Made by a program: the position numbers and the translations under genes
Source of the DNA: Ciona intestinalis
Lineage: Eukaryota > Chordata > Ascidiacea > Phlebobranchia > Cionidae
Assembly (NCBI RefSeq): GCF_000224145.3
Contig: NC_020170.2
Location: forward strand, 1,855,589 to 1,919,588
Direction: 5' to 3'
DNA length: 64,000 bases
Notes under the pieces: generated by a model
The model's database searches: none
What the model saw: the letters and a program-made list of their open reading frames with translations, nothing else
What the model was told of the DNA's origin: nothing
Part shown: positions 1-13,100 of the stretch, piece by piece
Position numbering within the stretch: position 1 is the stretch's first letter
Layout of the letters: each line of letters begins with the position of its first letter

Positions 1-651
1 AACAATTGACTCATCTAGGAGTTGAGGTGGTGAGGATTTTCGTTGGGTGTTCTGTTCGGTTATAAGTTTTGACAGTCTATTTGTACAGCTTCATACTTCG
101 CGACGGTTAAGTTTAATTTAAATTTTACATTTCGACCTAGAAAAAGAGCACAGCTTTGAAACACCAACGTCAAGCCTAGAAAATACAGTTTAAAATCACC
201 AGCGGAAACGGATAACGTTTGAAATTGTTTCGCGTTTGGTACGGTTCAGTTCGTTGCTTACTCAGACGCAACACGTGAAATTGTTAAGGCAGGGTGATTT
301 GTTTGAGTAACTTGAATTTAGGTGAAAATTACACTTTTATGTAAAATAGTAATTGTTTATCGGTGTTTGATTACGTTATTTTCAAAACAAAGCATAACGT
401 TTAGGTGACTCTTTTTCAATGTAATCAGAGCAGAACGCTGTAGTAACGGTACGGTGTTATTGTTCAGACTACAATACAGGGATTCTACAGCTTAAAGAAA
501 GCACACAGTCTTAGCTATATTACTGGGTTGCATGAATAGGGCACATAGCCGTTACGTATATAATACGTATCAATAAGTTTGTATAGGCCTTTTTATCTAT
601 AAACTGTTCAAACAGTGCTACTTACTGTTCCCTACAACATAATGTAAAGTT
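1..651. other. Upstream intergenic DNA, no gene seen
   Basis: AT-rich sequence 5' of the fucosyltransferase gene. I see no exon with both splice signals and no recognisable repeat before the first MITE-like copy near 652. It may hold the promoter or 5' UTR of the fucosyltransferase, but no TATA box or start site stands out. Confidence 0.4.
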
Positions 652-858
652 TAGTATATTATTGTGGGGTAAGATGAGATAACACCTAAATTTCTAATTT
701 ACTGTTTTTGTTTTGAACATTTAACAACGCTCTTTTAGAATAGCTTGGTTGCGGTCATATTGTTCTGTATAAAAATTCTTTGTTAACTACCAAATTGGAA
801 AAGAAAGGGAGCAAAAAATGGTATGGAAACATGTCTCATCTTGCCCTACACTACTATA
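652..858 (-). mobile_element. MITE copy, degenerate (195 bp Ciona family)
   Basis: Starts with a decayed terminal repeat (tggggtaagatgagat) and ends gtctcatcttgccctacact next to TATA. The body keeps the family's gtttac/taccaaattgg and ttctttg words in reverse orientation. It lies upstream of the fucosyltransferase start. Confidence 0.6.
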
Positions 859-867
859 TTTATAATT

Positions 868-1063
868 ATAGTATGGTGGGGGAAGATGGGACAACTTTGA
901 CACATAATAGCAAAATATCCTGATCATGTTTTAAACAATTAACAACAGTCTTTGGGAGTCGTAAGAATATGGTTTTATAATTCTGTAAACGTTTTTTGTT
1001 TACTACCAAATTGGACGGGAAAATAGAATGAAAAGGTGTCCCATCTTCCCCCACCCTACTATA
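868..1063 (-). mobile_element. MITE copy, near full length
   Basis: This copy shows the family layout: one end gtatggtgggggaagatggg, the other tcccatcttcccccaccctac, the two being inverted repeats flanked by TA. The body in this orientation runs cacataata, tcctgatcatgtttta, tatggttttataattctg and accaaattgg. It has no coding capacity. A TA target duplication suits a Tc1/mariner- or PIF-like mobiliser, which is an inference. Confidence 0.8.
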
Positions 1064-1124
1064 ACATGTAAAATATGTTTTGCAGTTAAGATGTAAATTA
1101 CCGCCTGGGTGAAACAAAAATAAG

Positions 1125-4100
1125 ATGGTACATTTGCCGGCTTGTTTTAATAAAGTCCTAAACTTTGTTATTCGATGGTTCGACGTTTGGTTTATGATTT
1201 ACCTCTTCGTCTATCTTGCGAACTACCGGATATACTTCAGCAGTATAAAGCATTACCCTGATAATAAAACACCGTGGTGGAAGTGGCCTCAATATAATGA
1301 TTGGTCGATTGATGGGCGTATGCCGAACTATGAAGAAAACGTGCAAGCCACTAAAGATGACCGTTTGTACCCCATGGAAACAACAGCTCTGAGCAACAAA
1401 GAGAAATTAAAAGAAATTGTTGATCAGAAAGTGAGATTATATTATTATACGACTATGTTATATGTTAGGGGGTCGTAAATTAATGTTTGTTATAAGGTAA
1501 AACTGCCATATACCGTTTCGTTATTGACATATAGTAGGGTGGGGGAAGATGGGACACCTTTCACACATAATAACCAAATATCCTAATCGTATTTTAAACA
1601 ATAACAACGATCTATGGGAGCCGTGAGGATAAAGTTTTATAAAAAATCGTTGAAAGTTTGTTTACTACAAAATTGGAGGAGAAAATAGATTGAAAAGGCG
1701 TCCCATCTTCCCCACACCCTACTATACTTATACATGCATAGCAATTTGAGGTGAGATGGGATACAGTTAGAACCTAAATTATTTCTAGTCGTGTTTTAAA
1801 CAATGTTTGTTTTGAAGAACCGTGAAGCTATACGGTTATATAGTAGGGTGGGGGAAGACGGAATACCTCTAAGACTTAATATCCGAATATTTTGATCATG
1901 TTTTAAAGAATTAGGTTTATAACGCTTTAAATGTTCTTTCTTTAGGGCGGGAATGTGAATGAAAATTCCTCTCTTGCCGCATTATACAATGTAATTAAAG
2001 TTTTTTTTTAGTATATACGTACATTTAGTTTAATGAGGTATTTTGTAATTTTATAGCAGCATGCAAGAGAAGTCAATAAAAAATAGCGTTGCAGCAAATG
2101 TAATAAATTTAAACTATTTGTAATATTTTAGGTTTTGGAAAAAAAATTTATTCTGCTGGACGATCCGGCAATACAAGCGTTTATTGGGGGTAACGAATCG
2201 GGAATGTTTCTCGATACAGAAAAATGCGGGAATTGTGAAGTTAATTATAACACAAGCCGACGGAGCGAAGCAGCAGCAGTTGTTTATCATTTCAGTGGAA
2301 TGCGGAAAAAACAGCCCATGCGACCGCGAAGGTTAGAATTTGTGTGCCATGTTCAGTATTTAGTAATCTGCCGGGTGCTTTGGCACAGCATGGTTATAGC
2401 GCGCCTATAGTCCAGAGGCTTCGGGTTCGACGCTCGATGCTGATATCAGCATTATTAGCGGTGTGTCTTTAGACAAGTAAAAATAAAAAGGAACGAAGAT
2501 CTTCTCTAATCCATTAACCCTACCGGGTTGTCTAAAGTGTCAGTCATATATACATGAAAAAAAAATTAAAACACAATCATCCATAAAGTTACATACGTTA
2601 GTACTTCGTAAGCGGGAAAAGGTGTATGAAACAAAACATTCGTGGTATTATGACCATCGTTGCCCACCATGCGAGGGTAAATAAGCGTCATTTATTCATT
2701 AAAGACATTTAGCACTAAATATTACTTAACGACATCATTTAATTTGCAGTTCTACAAACCAACTTTATGTTTGGACGAACCAAGAATCGCCACAAACTAT
2801 GTATAACAATGATATCGGTCATCTCAAATATTTCGACAAAGAATTTAACATGACTATGACGTACAGGTGAGAAAAAGTCAGTTTGTTAATTATATTGACT
2901 AAGTAAATTGTTATGAACCTTTGGGAAAGAACTGTATATATTACGTTTTTATGTATCTTAACTATTATCACCTGATAACAGATCGTTACAGTTCGTTTTA
3001 AATCCAAAAAAAACAATCCCCACACAGTTGCACTCATGGTAACTCGTAAGTTGGCACGAGGTGTAAAAAACAGAACACCCGTGCTGTTATAACGAATGTC
3101 GTTTTCCGGCTACGCGAGAAAAAGCAGGTTACAATCCTTCATTTATTGTTTAAATAATTTTCGACGCCGTGCCAGCTTACGAGTTATCAGGCTTGATTTA
3201 CACTAACTATAAAGTACATGCTATAGTATTACGTTGACCTAATTATTTTCTTCCGCGCTTCTGCTTGGTTACTCGTATATTTATATAAAAAAGAACGCAC
3301 GTGCTGTAACGACTGTTGTTAGAACGAAAAGGTGACATTCGAACCACTTTCGTTTGACGATTCGTATTTTTCCAGTAATAACAAGATTTACTTTATTAAT
3401 AAAAATGACTTATACAATGTGTACAGATTATAAATTGACATTAAATCTTACCTTTTTATGAATGGTTCCAATGCTCGTATAATATCCTTTACATATTGCT
3501 CCAAATGGAACAGAAACGAATGCGAATTATCAACTATAAACTAAATGTAATATGATACTCACAAACCTGCTTTCAAAATACAAAACACTTAATCGTTTGT
3601 CAGGCTCCCTTTCAAAGGCAAAGTACTAAAGAAACAAAGCCCTGAAACAAATTGCAGAGCAACTTTGCGCTAATTTACAGCGGCGTAGAGCTTTTTATAT
3701 TAAGCGACGATGCGTCACGTAATGGATCTGTTGGTAAACAGGTCATGTACACATACTGAAACAACGATTAAATGGAGAAGAATGTTAGAAAAATGTTATC
3801 CTATTTGTAGTAAATTGATATTTACAGAACTTAATAACCGTATTATCAAGATTTTAAAAAAGCGTTGTTATTTGTTAAAAATATTGTATGCTAACGGTAT
3901 CACAGTATTATACAAACTTATACACCACAAAAGATTAGTTACTAATAGTGTATGAAATATTACCAATGTATTTCATTTCCTACAGAAGAGACTCAGACGT
4001 TTACTTTCCGTATTCAACTTTATGGGAAGTTAACCAAGCTATACAGAAAAACCAACAACTTAAAAACGTTGATCTCTTGCTTGCAAGCAAAACGAAGTTA

Positions 4101-5784
4101 ATTGCTTGGGCTGCCGGCAATTGCATGTACACAAAAGGTAGATTATGCACTTCAAAAATATAGGCTATACTGTAACTAATCTATAGTAGTGGGGGGGGGG
4201 GGAAGATGGGACATCTTTTCGTCCTATTTTCATCCTATTTGTCCCATTTGGTTGTAAACAAAGAACATTCAAAGAATCATAAAACTGTATTCCTTTGTTT
4301 TCCATATACCGTGGATAATTATTTAAAACACGATCAGGATATTTTGATAATATGTGACTGAAGGTGTCCCATCTTCCCCACCTTACTATACAGTAAAATA
4401 CAATCAGGAAATAGGTGTTTTAGACATTAAACCTAAAAATAATACCAACAGTGGCAGTTCGTTAACTAAGTGATTCACAGGTGCTGGATTTCGATTACAA
4501 ATGATGTTACAGCTGTTAGAAGCAGGACTTCCAGTTGAAATATTCGGCGGTTGTTTGGGGCATCGTTTGCCAGGCGGATGGACGGACCTTCCTGAAGTCT
4601 TATCGGAATATAAGTTTTATTTTTCGTTGGAGAATTCATATCATTGCAGGGACTATATGACGGAAAAGGTAAATAATCGTAAAATAAGTCTTCCCCCACG
4701 GTACTATATATATGTGTGCTTATGGTTATGATTATACTGTTGTTGCTACCAGGCATAACAAATAATGTTTACAGAATTGTATAACCATAGTCGTGCGAAT
4801 CTCTAAGAGCGTTATAAATTGTCGAAACACGCTGAAGAACGACAAGATTTAGTTGCTATTGCTAACAGTATCCTACCTTACGGTTACCCCACCTTTAGCA
4901 CATAATATCCAAATATCCTAATCGTGTTTTAAACAATTAACACCGGTTTGTAGAAGTTGTGAGGATACGGTTTTATAATTCTTTGAATGTTCTTGGTTTA
5001 CTACAAAATAGGACGAGAAAATAGAATAATACAGTGTCCCATCTGACCCCACCCTATAATATGTTAATCTACCTATTCCGAACAAAGTAGTTTATGCACT
5101 ACATTGGTACATGGTGCAGTAGTACAACATATTAACGTGTGCTATATTCTTATACTTTCCATAATCAAAACACTTCGGCACTACAAACAGATTTGGTGGA
5201 ATGCACTTCGTTCAGGAGTAGTACCTGTAATCTGGGGCCCCCTTCGTTCAGATGTGGAAACACTTCTTCCTGTAGGGTCCTTTATATTTGTAGAAGACTA
5301 CTCCTCACCCAAAGCATTGGTGAAGCATATTCTATACCTCGAACGACACACCAGCGAATATATTAAGTACTTTCAATGGAGAAACCAGCCGCCTCCAACT
5401 TTAAAGCGCAAAAGAGGCGACATATTAAATTATGACGTCACAGGATTTTGCCAGTTGTGCTATATGCTGCATCATGATGACGCGGTGGAAAAAGAAACCG
5501 GTAGACGGCCGACTAGAATAGTAAACTCGTTATTTGATTGGTGGTTTCTTGAAGAAACTAAAGAATGTCTAGCACCAAGGCGGTTCAGCGAAATTGTACA
5601 TGCTATTGTTACTAAAATGTTGATACACAAGGAATATTATTATAAGTTCCTTACGTACCAAAGATTTTACACTGTGCTGTTTGTGTTGCTGTTATTCGTA
5701 CTTGGCTGGCGAAGGTATAAAAAGTTTAAGCGTTCGTCTCCAAACCAGCATGTTGTATCACGTGATTTTAAACGCACTGTGTAA
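1125..5784 (+). CDS. Alpha-1,3-fucosyltransferase (GT10 family), 6 exons
   Basis: Predicted Golgi type II enzyme that transfers fucose from GDP-fucose to GlcNAc-type acceptors. Coding exons are 1125-1430, 2132-2331, 2750-2866, 3986-4137, 4481-4668 and 5191-5784; all have GT-AG introns, phases agree, and together they give 518 residues. A signal-anchor helix lies at about residues 13-33. Exons 2-3 carry the family's YHFSGMRKK, TNQESP and FNMTMTYRRDSDVYFPYS stretches. Exon 5 ends with the GDP-fucose motif YKFYFSLENSYHCRDYMTEK (residues 302-321). Exon 6 begins IWWNALRSGVVPVIWGP and continues SFIFVEDYSSP, both typical of GT10. The ATG at 1125 is in frame just ahead of the anchor. Oddity: a second hydrophobic segment near the C-terminus (about residues 480-494) followed by a basic cluster. 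Introns 1 and 4-5 contain MITE copies. The paralogue within the FUT family cannot be named from sequence alone. Confidence 0.93.
1531..1725 (-). mobile_element. MITE copy in fucosyltransferase intron 1
   Basis: Full-length copy: tagtagggtgggggaagatg at one end and catcttccccacaccctact at the other. It lies about 100 bp inside intron 1. Confidence 0.8.
1743..1990 (-). mobile_element. Two truncated MITE copies in tandem
   Basis: About 1743-1840 is a decayed head ending in tacggtta. A second head starts at 1841 (tagtagggtgggggaagacg) and fades out by about 1990. Intron 1 thus holds three copies within 460 bp. Confidence 0.6.
2371..2695 (+). mobile_element. tRNA-derived SINE, degenerate full-length copy
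   Basis: The tRNA-like head (tttggcacagcatggttatagcg then cgggttcgacgctcg, boxes A and B) is followed by the middle block (gggttgtctaaagtgtcag, a poly-A stretch, caatcatccataaagttacat) and the tail (cgtaagcgggaaaaggtgta, atgcgagggtaaa). The same order of blocks recurs across the window. It lies in fucosyltransferase intron 2, directly after exon 2. Confidence 0.65.
3035..3190 (+). mobile_element. SINE tail fragments
   Basis: The tail block (ggtaactcgtaagttggcacgaggtg, cacccgtg, ttataacgaatgtcgttttccgg, acgcgag) appears without the tRNA head. A reverse-oriented piece (gccagcttacgagttatc) abuts it at about 3168-3190. It lies in fucosyltransferase intron 3. Confidence 0.6.
4182..4390 (+). mobile_element. 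MITE copy in fucosyltransferase intron 4
   Basis: Ends are tagtag followed by a 13-base G run and agatgggaca, and gtgtcccatcttccccacctta. The internal order is reversed relative to the 868 copy. Confidence 0.75.
4866..5060 (-). mobile_element. MITE copy in fucosyltransferase intron 5
   Basis: The body cacataatatccaaatatcctaatcgtgttt and the end gtgtcccatctgaccccaccc are clear. The 5' terminal repeat is decayed. Confidence 0.65.
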
Positions 5785-6527
5785 AGTTATGGCATTTGTA
5801 AACGCGCCTTTTTATATATATATTTTTTTTATGTGGCCTTGTAAAGCTTATATACGCGGCTAAATGTTCTCTATTACACGCATTACACATGGTAAAATAT
5901 ACCAAACCTCATTTCAGATTCTCATTATTTTAAACTTAACCGGGTGAAATGCGTGTCTAACATGCAGTAAAGCTCTTTTATACTTCGCTGCTAATATTGT
6001 GTGTGAGTGTGTTCTTGGGCAAGACGCTTAAATTTGCTCCAATTCAGTGGTCAATTTGGGTTGTCTAAGTTGTCAACCATAAAGAAAAACAATCACCTAA
6101 AAATGAAAGGTTTAAAAGTATTACCACATACGCTAAGCGTTCATAAGAACTAGGTTAACATAGATAGCATATAATGGCGACCATGTTTAATATAAACTTA
6201 TTTAAAGCATCAAATATTTCATTAAAATATCTTTATTTTAGCAAATTTCGCATATAATGCAGTTTTTATTACTTCACGTATATTTGCAAAACAAGTAAAA
6301 CTTAAATTATTTTGAAGGAGTTACTTCGTTAACTGCAATAGTGGAAATACAGATTCGGAGAAATGCTGCAACATGATAAAAGCACCGATGTAATTTTTCT
6401 AAAAGTTAAAAGTAGCGTACCTCATAACACGAACAAATATTTCATGTATTATGCTGACACGAAAAATTATCATGAACTTTAAACTGAAAACATCAGATTT
6501 CAATGTCCTGCAGTTACTGGACAATCC
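5785..6527. repeat. Intergenic DNA with a decayed SINE middle block
   Basis: Between the convergent ends of the fucosyltransferase and the unknown minus-strand gene. About 5995-6115 matches the SINE middle (cttgggcaagacgcttaa, gctccaattcagtggtca, gggttgtctaa). Minus-strand AATAAA hexamers (tttatt on +) near 6233 and 6265 could end the distal isoform of the unknown gene. Confidence 0.45.
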
Positions 6528-6718
6528 TTATTCTCGTTCCAATATAGCAAGTGATTCCCACGAGTCCATAAAGTCATCCTCATCTTGTGTCATCTCTGAT
6601 TCCTCTTCCCCTTCATCCGAGCTCCCGGACCCTTTTTTGCTCCGGGAGCGGAGTTCAGTTAGTGAGTCGGAGCAATCTGATCCGTTGGAACCGGGTCCTC
6701 CATCTGAATCTTCTCCTT
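6528..6718 (-). CDS. Alternative distal last exon of the unknown gene (acidic tail B)
   Basis: Read on the minus strand, an AG at 6719-6720 opens an exon that starts with two bases completing a codon, then GEGEDSDGGPGSNGSD, a short basic patch LRSRSKKGS, and SSDEGEEESEMTQDEDDFMD, ending with a stop at 6528-6530. It is 191 nt long. Joined to the donor at 8385 it keeps frame, exactly as the nearer last exon at 7183-7325 does. The pyrimidine tract before the AG is modest (ttcttcatcagaactgctctcgg). Either a mutually exclusive last exon or a duplicated relic; no transcript evidence is available here. Confidence 0.45.
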
Positions 6719-6779
6719 CTCCGAGAGCAGTTCTGATGAAGAAGTTTAATGTATATTATAACCAGTAGGTATTATGTGA

Positions 6780-6985
6780 TAGTAGGGTGAGTGAAGATAG
6801 GCCAACTTTTTACTCTATTTTGTCGTCATTTTTGGTAGTAAACAACGACATTCAAAGAATTATAAAACTGTATCCTCACGACTCCAATAGACCGCTGTTA
6901 ATAATTGTAGGGTGGGGGAATACGGGAGATCTTTGGCACATAATATACCAATATCCTGATCAAAATTTTTAATTGTTAAAAACAA
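6780..6985. mobile_element. Two truncated MITE copies
   Basis: One head (tagtagggtgagtgaagata) runs to about 6905 (gactccaatagaccgctgtt). A second in the opposite internal orientation begins tagggtgggggaatacggga and stops near 6985. They lie between the two alternative last exons of the unknown gene. Confidence 0.6.
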
Positions 6986-7182
6986 AATCAGGAAATATGG
7001 TATTTAGGTGCTAATGGTATTCTTTCTTACCAAAGTGTACTATTTATATGATTTTATTCATCTCTTTCAATACGATAACTGAAGCCAATTAAAAAACGAA
7101 AGTAAAAGAATTGACACCAAAGCCGTTAAAAAACATGAATAAAAACTATAAAAAAAATCTATTAAAAAGCGTTGTTGTTGCC

Positions 7183-10100
7183 TTACTTGATATCAAACAT
7201 GTTGTTTGCATCATCAAATAATTCTGCACTGTTCATACTAACTTCACCACCAGAATCGCTCCCAGAGTCTCCGCCATCCGAATCTCCATCCACACTTACC
7301 CCATCACCGTGTTCCACATATCCTTCTGCATGTAATGTGTAAAATATATTACTTTAACTAATTTCTGTGTAATGCATCAGGTAAACTTCATACAGGTTGT
7401 AAATTGATGGTTTTAACACACAATCTTCTAAAACACAGCACACCCAATGTGTTTCTGCCTACACAGAATTTATGTTTCAACACATGATGTGTTTTATTAG
7501 TACACATATATACTTACACGTAACAAACAATGTGTTTCTGTCTAACACACACTGTATGTATGTTGCTTCTGAAAGTTTATGGGTATTTATAAAACACAGT
7601 ATACACAACTGATGTTAACTGTCTTAATCAGCAAACACAGAAAGGCATTCCCACAACCAAACTAATACGTCCTCAATCCAACCACTAACACATTGCAAGG
7701 CGCATGGGATTTGACTTGAGCAGGCGGAATGCGGCGAGTAATCAGTAATTAACGAGCGGAAGACGGTTCGGGCAAAACAACATTCGACTTAAAGGTTCTA
7801 ATACGGTTCATTAAACAATAGACCAAAGCATGCAGTTGTTAGTATATGTTTTCTTTCTCTTTTTCTCCTATTTTTATAGTAGTAAACAAAGAGTATATTA
7901 ACATGATTATAAAACCGTATAGCCACGCGTCTCTAAAAGAGCGTTTTGAACTGATCAATACACCATGAGGAAATATGGGATTAGGTGCTAAGTATGTCTC
8001 ATCTCACCCCACAGACAGTACTATTATTATAAATTGTGTACCCGCTTGTGAACCAAGTATAACACGTTTTGGTAGAATGTGTCTTACACGATAAAATTAA
8101 AAGACTTCCACCGTACATTATAAAATGGGTATCAATTAAGATAATACAAAATATGCTACAATATATAGAATACCATACATTATACATTCACCTATTACTT
8201 TGTGCTTTGAAATAGTTAGAGTAATGGGGGTTGTAAAGTGATGCCCGGTTAAGCGCATAATAAGATAGCAGTCACATTAATATTTCATATGAACGTAACT
8301 CAGACATACAATTTGGCCGGGGCAACGGCCGTGTTAAGTAATTATTGAATAAATTTATGGGGATACGATACGGTATTAACATACCCCCTTCTTCTTCGCC
8401 GTCGTCGCCACTATCGTTTCCAGTATCTGATCCACCGGAACTCAAGGTATCGCTGTCTTTGCCATCAAAACAACGGAAACAGAGAAAAAGTGTCCCAAAG
8501 ACTCTATATAGTAAATTTATCGTAAGGTAATGTGCGGGTAAAATGGATGCCGTAAGTAAATAATATATTATACTTCTTAACTATGCTTTTAAAAATTAAC
8601 AAAGCTGTTTTGGAGTGCTAAGATACGGTTATATAGTAGAGTGGGGAGAGATGAGACACCTTTTTATTCTGTTTTCTCATCCCATTTGATAATAAACAAA
8701 AAACATTTAAAGAAATATAACACCGTACCCTCACGACTCCCATAGACCATTAATTGTTGATTTTACAAAACAAAGATCGGGATATTTGGATTTTATGTGA
8801 TAAAGGTGTCCCATCTTCCCCACTCTACTATAAATCTGTAAATGGTTTATCGTATACCAAATGGGACGAAAAAACAGACTAAAAATATGTACTATTTTAC
8901 CCCAACCATAACATACAGAAGTTAATTAAGTTTTTGCAAGCATTTAAATAGACGTAAACACCATACGTCCATAAAATAAAATGAATAACTGAAATTGAAA
9001 TGGCCTCAATTAATTTTAGAAGTCTGAGCTACGAGAACAACTGATGCAATTGATTTATCGACACGATGTATAGACTAATCCAATTGTCCTTCACTCTACT
9101 CAGTGAATCTTTTTATAAATACAAGTCCGCGGATCGAAGTCAATTATTTTATCTATCTGATCCCAAATTCATATTGACAAACAAAGTTATGGATGATAAC
9201 TTACTGCATAATAATCAACTTAAAGTATAAAGTCGTTTCCTTTACGTTGAAATGGCTATTTAGTAATTTAGAATAATATTTGATAATTTTAGAAATTACG
9301 CTAATTAATTTACACTATTTATTTAAAACAAATTGGCCTTTGTATATGCGACCAAATGTATTATAACCGTAACTGCGGGGTGTAAGCTGGGGAACCATTA
9401 GCACCTAAAATTTAAATCCTATGTTTTCTGTACTACCTTATATAACGTAGATGGGTGGGGGAAGATGGGACAACTTTTCATTATTTTCCCTCGTCCCATT
9501 TGGTGGTAAATAAGAAACATTTAATAATTAAAACCGTATTCCCACCACTCCAATAGACCATTGTTTATTGTTTAAAACATGATCGGGATATTTAGATAAT
9601 ATGTGCTAAAGGTATCCTGTCTTCCTTCACCATACTATACAATACATCATGTTATAAAACGCTCACCCGGAGTAATTTGTGAAAGTTGTTCCAAAACTGC
9701 CAGTTTCAGTTCCATGCGAAACTGTAAACTTACGATTGGATCGTGAGATAGGTTGTTGTGTGGATGTGAGGCCTTTTAATCCTTTCATCTTCTGGTAATC
9801 TTTGAGCCTCCGAAGGTACTTGACACATTCTGGACAGTCACAGTCGCACATTTGAGCATTCCCAGGGATTTGAGGGAAAGCTGGGCTCACTAATGGAGTG
9901 AAACCCCCCGTACCGTACGGGTAATAGGAATATGCCTTTGAAGCTGAGTTTTGTGAATACTCGTCGTCGCCGCAACACCCACATATTCGAGCAAGGGCAC
10001 TCATGTGACTGTCACAGTACGGCACTGGTGGTGGAGGTCGGTTGACGTTTTGGAAATGATGCCTTTTATCATATGTGTTTGTTACACCATATCCTCTTTC

Positions 10101-13100
10101 AGTCGTATGTCTTTCCACGGCGTAAGCGGTTTGATCTGTAACGTTGCCTGTTTGGGACCGAAAGTTAGTCGTCGCGTAGTCAGGCCTAACTGTAGTTACA
10201 TCATTTCGAAAATGGTCGACTTGATTTCTATGAATGGCTCCATTACTCGTCGCTTGGTGGCGCTGAAACTCGCTGGTTGAACTTGACTTATCGCATATTG
10301 TTGTATAACGGGATGTCGTTGGGATTTGTGTGTGTGCATCAGTTTCAATAATCGAAAGATTTTGTGCAACTTTCGAACTTGGTGGACTGCTTGCTGCATG
10401 ATTGACTGCTGGTTCACTGATTTGCGTTTTACAACATGGACAACAAGGCGCCGTCGTCTCGATGTCGGTTCTTACAGAATTCAAATCTTCTAAACATTGG
10501 TATAAAATGATAAGGCATATTGAATAATAAAGAGATGTAAAAATCAACTTGCTAATGGACCTACTTTGAAACAATAGTATTTTCTTAGTGTGTAGTTGAA
10601 CACAAAAAAGCAGCGGTTTGGGTAAAACAGTGAATGTTTTATTTTTACTTTTATACGTCTATTTAAGTGGTATACGCTAGATTGGCTAGAAGTATTATAC
10701 AGAATCATATAGAACTGTTAACCGTAACTCTCGTCGACATTTGAGTAAAAAAAGTATCTATATAATTCTAAAAAATATTTACAGAATCATATATTATAAC
10801 TGTTAACTGATGACTCTAAAACACGTCGACATTTGAATAAAAAAATATCTATATAATTCTAATACCACAGCCTACTTTATACCTGAGTTCTCCATTGCCA
10901 CTGTTTTAACCTCCGTCACTGATGTCGTTATGTGATCTTCAGTCTGCTGCAGTGTGTTTGAATTACAAGTGTTTGGTTGGTCTTTCGGAGGCGTTAAAAC
11001 CTGCTTTAATTCAGCTCCCTCAGATACAGTTTGAGCTGCTGTATTCGAACCCGTGTTCTGCTCAGCTTCAGGGGATTTTTCGCACCAAACGCCGCTGTCC
11101 GATTTCTTTATTTTCGATTTGTTCGCAACTTGTGACATTGCTGCCATTGCCGCGGCTATCTTAGCCACGTTGTTCCTTGCTCTCACAACTGCTTCAACGC
11201 CTTTTCTGTCGGACAGTTCCACACCAAACGATGAAGATTCAAACCACTCGGAAGACTGGGTCGAAGTTTTACTGCCTGGAATCGAAGCATCCAGAATGGA
11301 GGCAAAGCTGGAATCGTCAGGAGTTTGGGTCCAGCGTTTTAAGCGGAAAGATCGCTGTTCTGCTCTTTCTTTCTTTGAAGGTCTGCACCGACGTGTTGCG
11401 GGAATCACCCCGACATGAGAAACAGGTTCACTACTTGATTCGCTCTTCGCCCTGCGAAAAGTTCGAGCTCGCAGATTTTGAGCTCTGAAAAAAATGTAAA
11501 ACGGTTTATTAATTTTCATAGACGACATATGATTATATACATACACAAAAAATAGTATTCAGATATTAACATGCAAAAATTGAGCAACCTGTTTAACTTA
11601 TATATAAATATATATGTGTATAGGTACCTTAACTAATCTGCCTTTTTGTATGACACATGTCATATTGCCAAACATAAATAACCGTAACAACACAGCTTTA
11701 TATTACATGACTCGACATATAGTTTACCTCGCGCCTATTTACATAAACCCATTATGTGAATACATAGTTGGGTGGGGGAAGATGGGACACATTTTACACA
11801 TAATATCCAAATATCCTGATCGTGTTTTAAGTCAATAACCCCAGTCTATGAGAGCCGTAAGGATGCGGTTTTATAATTCTTTAACTTTTTTTGTTTACCA
11901 CCAATTGGGCCGAGAAAAGAGATGAATGAAATGCTGTAACATCTATCCCCACCCCGCTGTATGAAGAATAATATAAATATTACCTAAACCGGTCGGGCTT
12001 TAAAACGCAGACTTCATAATTTCACAGACAAAACATATACATTTTTAATGATTTTTAATTAGTAGTTATAATATGTCCGGTGAATGATAGCGATCTAACA
12101 TAAACAGCGCCTGTCTTTTACGGTATAAGTAAAACGATCTATACGCAAATTGAGAACAATTAAACGCAGCGATGGCCTTTGAAAATTGAACCACTCAACC
12201 ACACATGCAGTTTTAATAACATGACTGACAGAAATATTTGAATTCTACGCTTGCAAACATTGTCCAACAAAGCTCCATACACCGATGTTGTGCTACCACA
12301 GGTTTAAGTCTCGATTTCAATTATTCATTAGTTGGCAAAAACACCCACGCGTAACCGAACATGTGCTAAAAGCTTTGCCAAGTTACAAGGTACTACAACA
12401 GCACTAACTAGCTGATGTACATGAAGGTCTTTATTAACTGAAGTGATATCACCTTACCAATTTCGCATTTCATGCAAACGGGTCTACTCATTAAAACAAA
12501 GCTGAATTAAAAATTGATGCCTCGCATACCATAGCATAGGTTTAAGTATTAATGCTTTTTTATCGCTTTCACAGAAGAAAAACTCCATCTCAACTAAAAA
12601 GACGTTGCTATACTCTCACTCTGTTGTGCTATCAATTACTTTCGAAACGTGGTATTCGCTAAAAAGAGTTTCCATGTCTTTTCTGGAATCAAGACGTGCT
12701 GCGTATCTTACTCGGCCCTTTCTACACCGAGACGTTAAGCGATAGTGACGTAAGAAGGAAAAGATCGAAAAGTCCGAAGAAGGACAATTCCTAACGCGCG
12801 CTTTAAACCGAAGTGGAAAATAGCAGTGTTTCCATGTAAAAAAATTAACATTTTACAATAATGCTCCAAAATGTATTAAAAAAAATAAGAATAACACTCA
12901 TAAGTTAATACACTGCGAAAAAAATGGAAACACTTTCTTGCAAAATAAGTCTCGACCGTCACCTTAATCATAAGTGAGCTTATAATTAACATTAACTTAA
13001 CTGGAAAATAAACTTAAACAAAGTTTTTTTGTCTAAAACATTATCCCGGTTACGTGACCAAACAAAGTTGCTTTTGGTTCGGAAACACTTTTGGTAATCG

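Noticed and set aside
10922-11488. Plus-strand open frames of 80-121 codons.
   Set aside because: They lie antisense to exon 2 of the minus-strand unknown gene, whose phases and splice sites fit.
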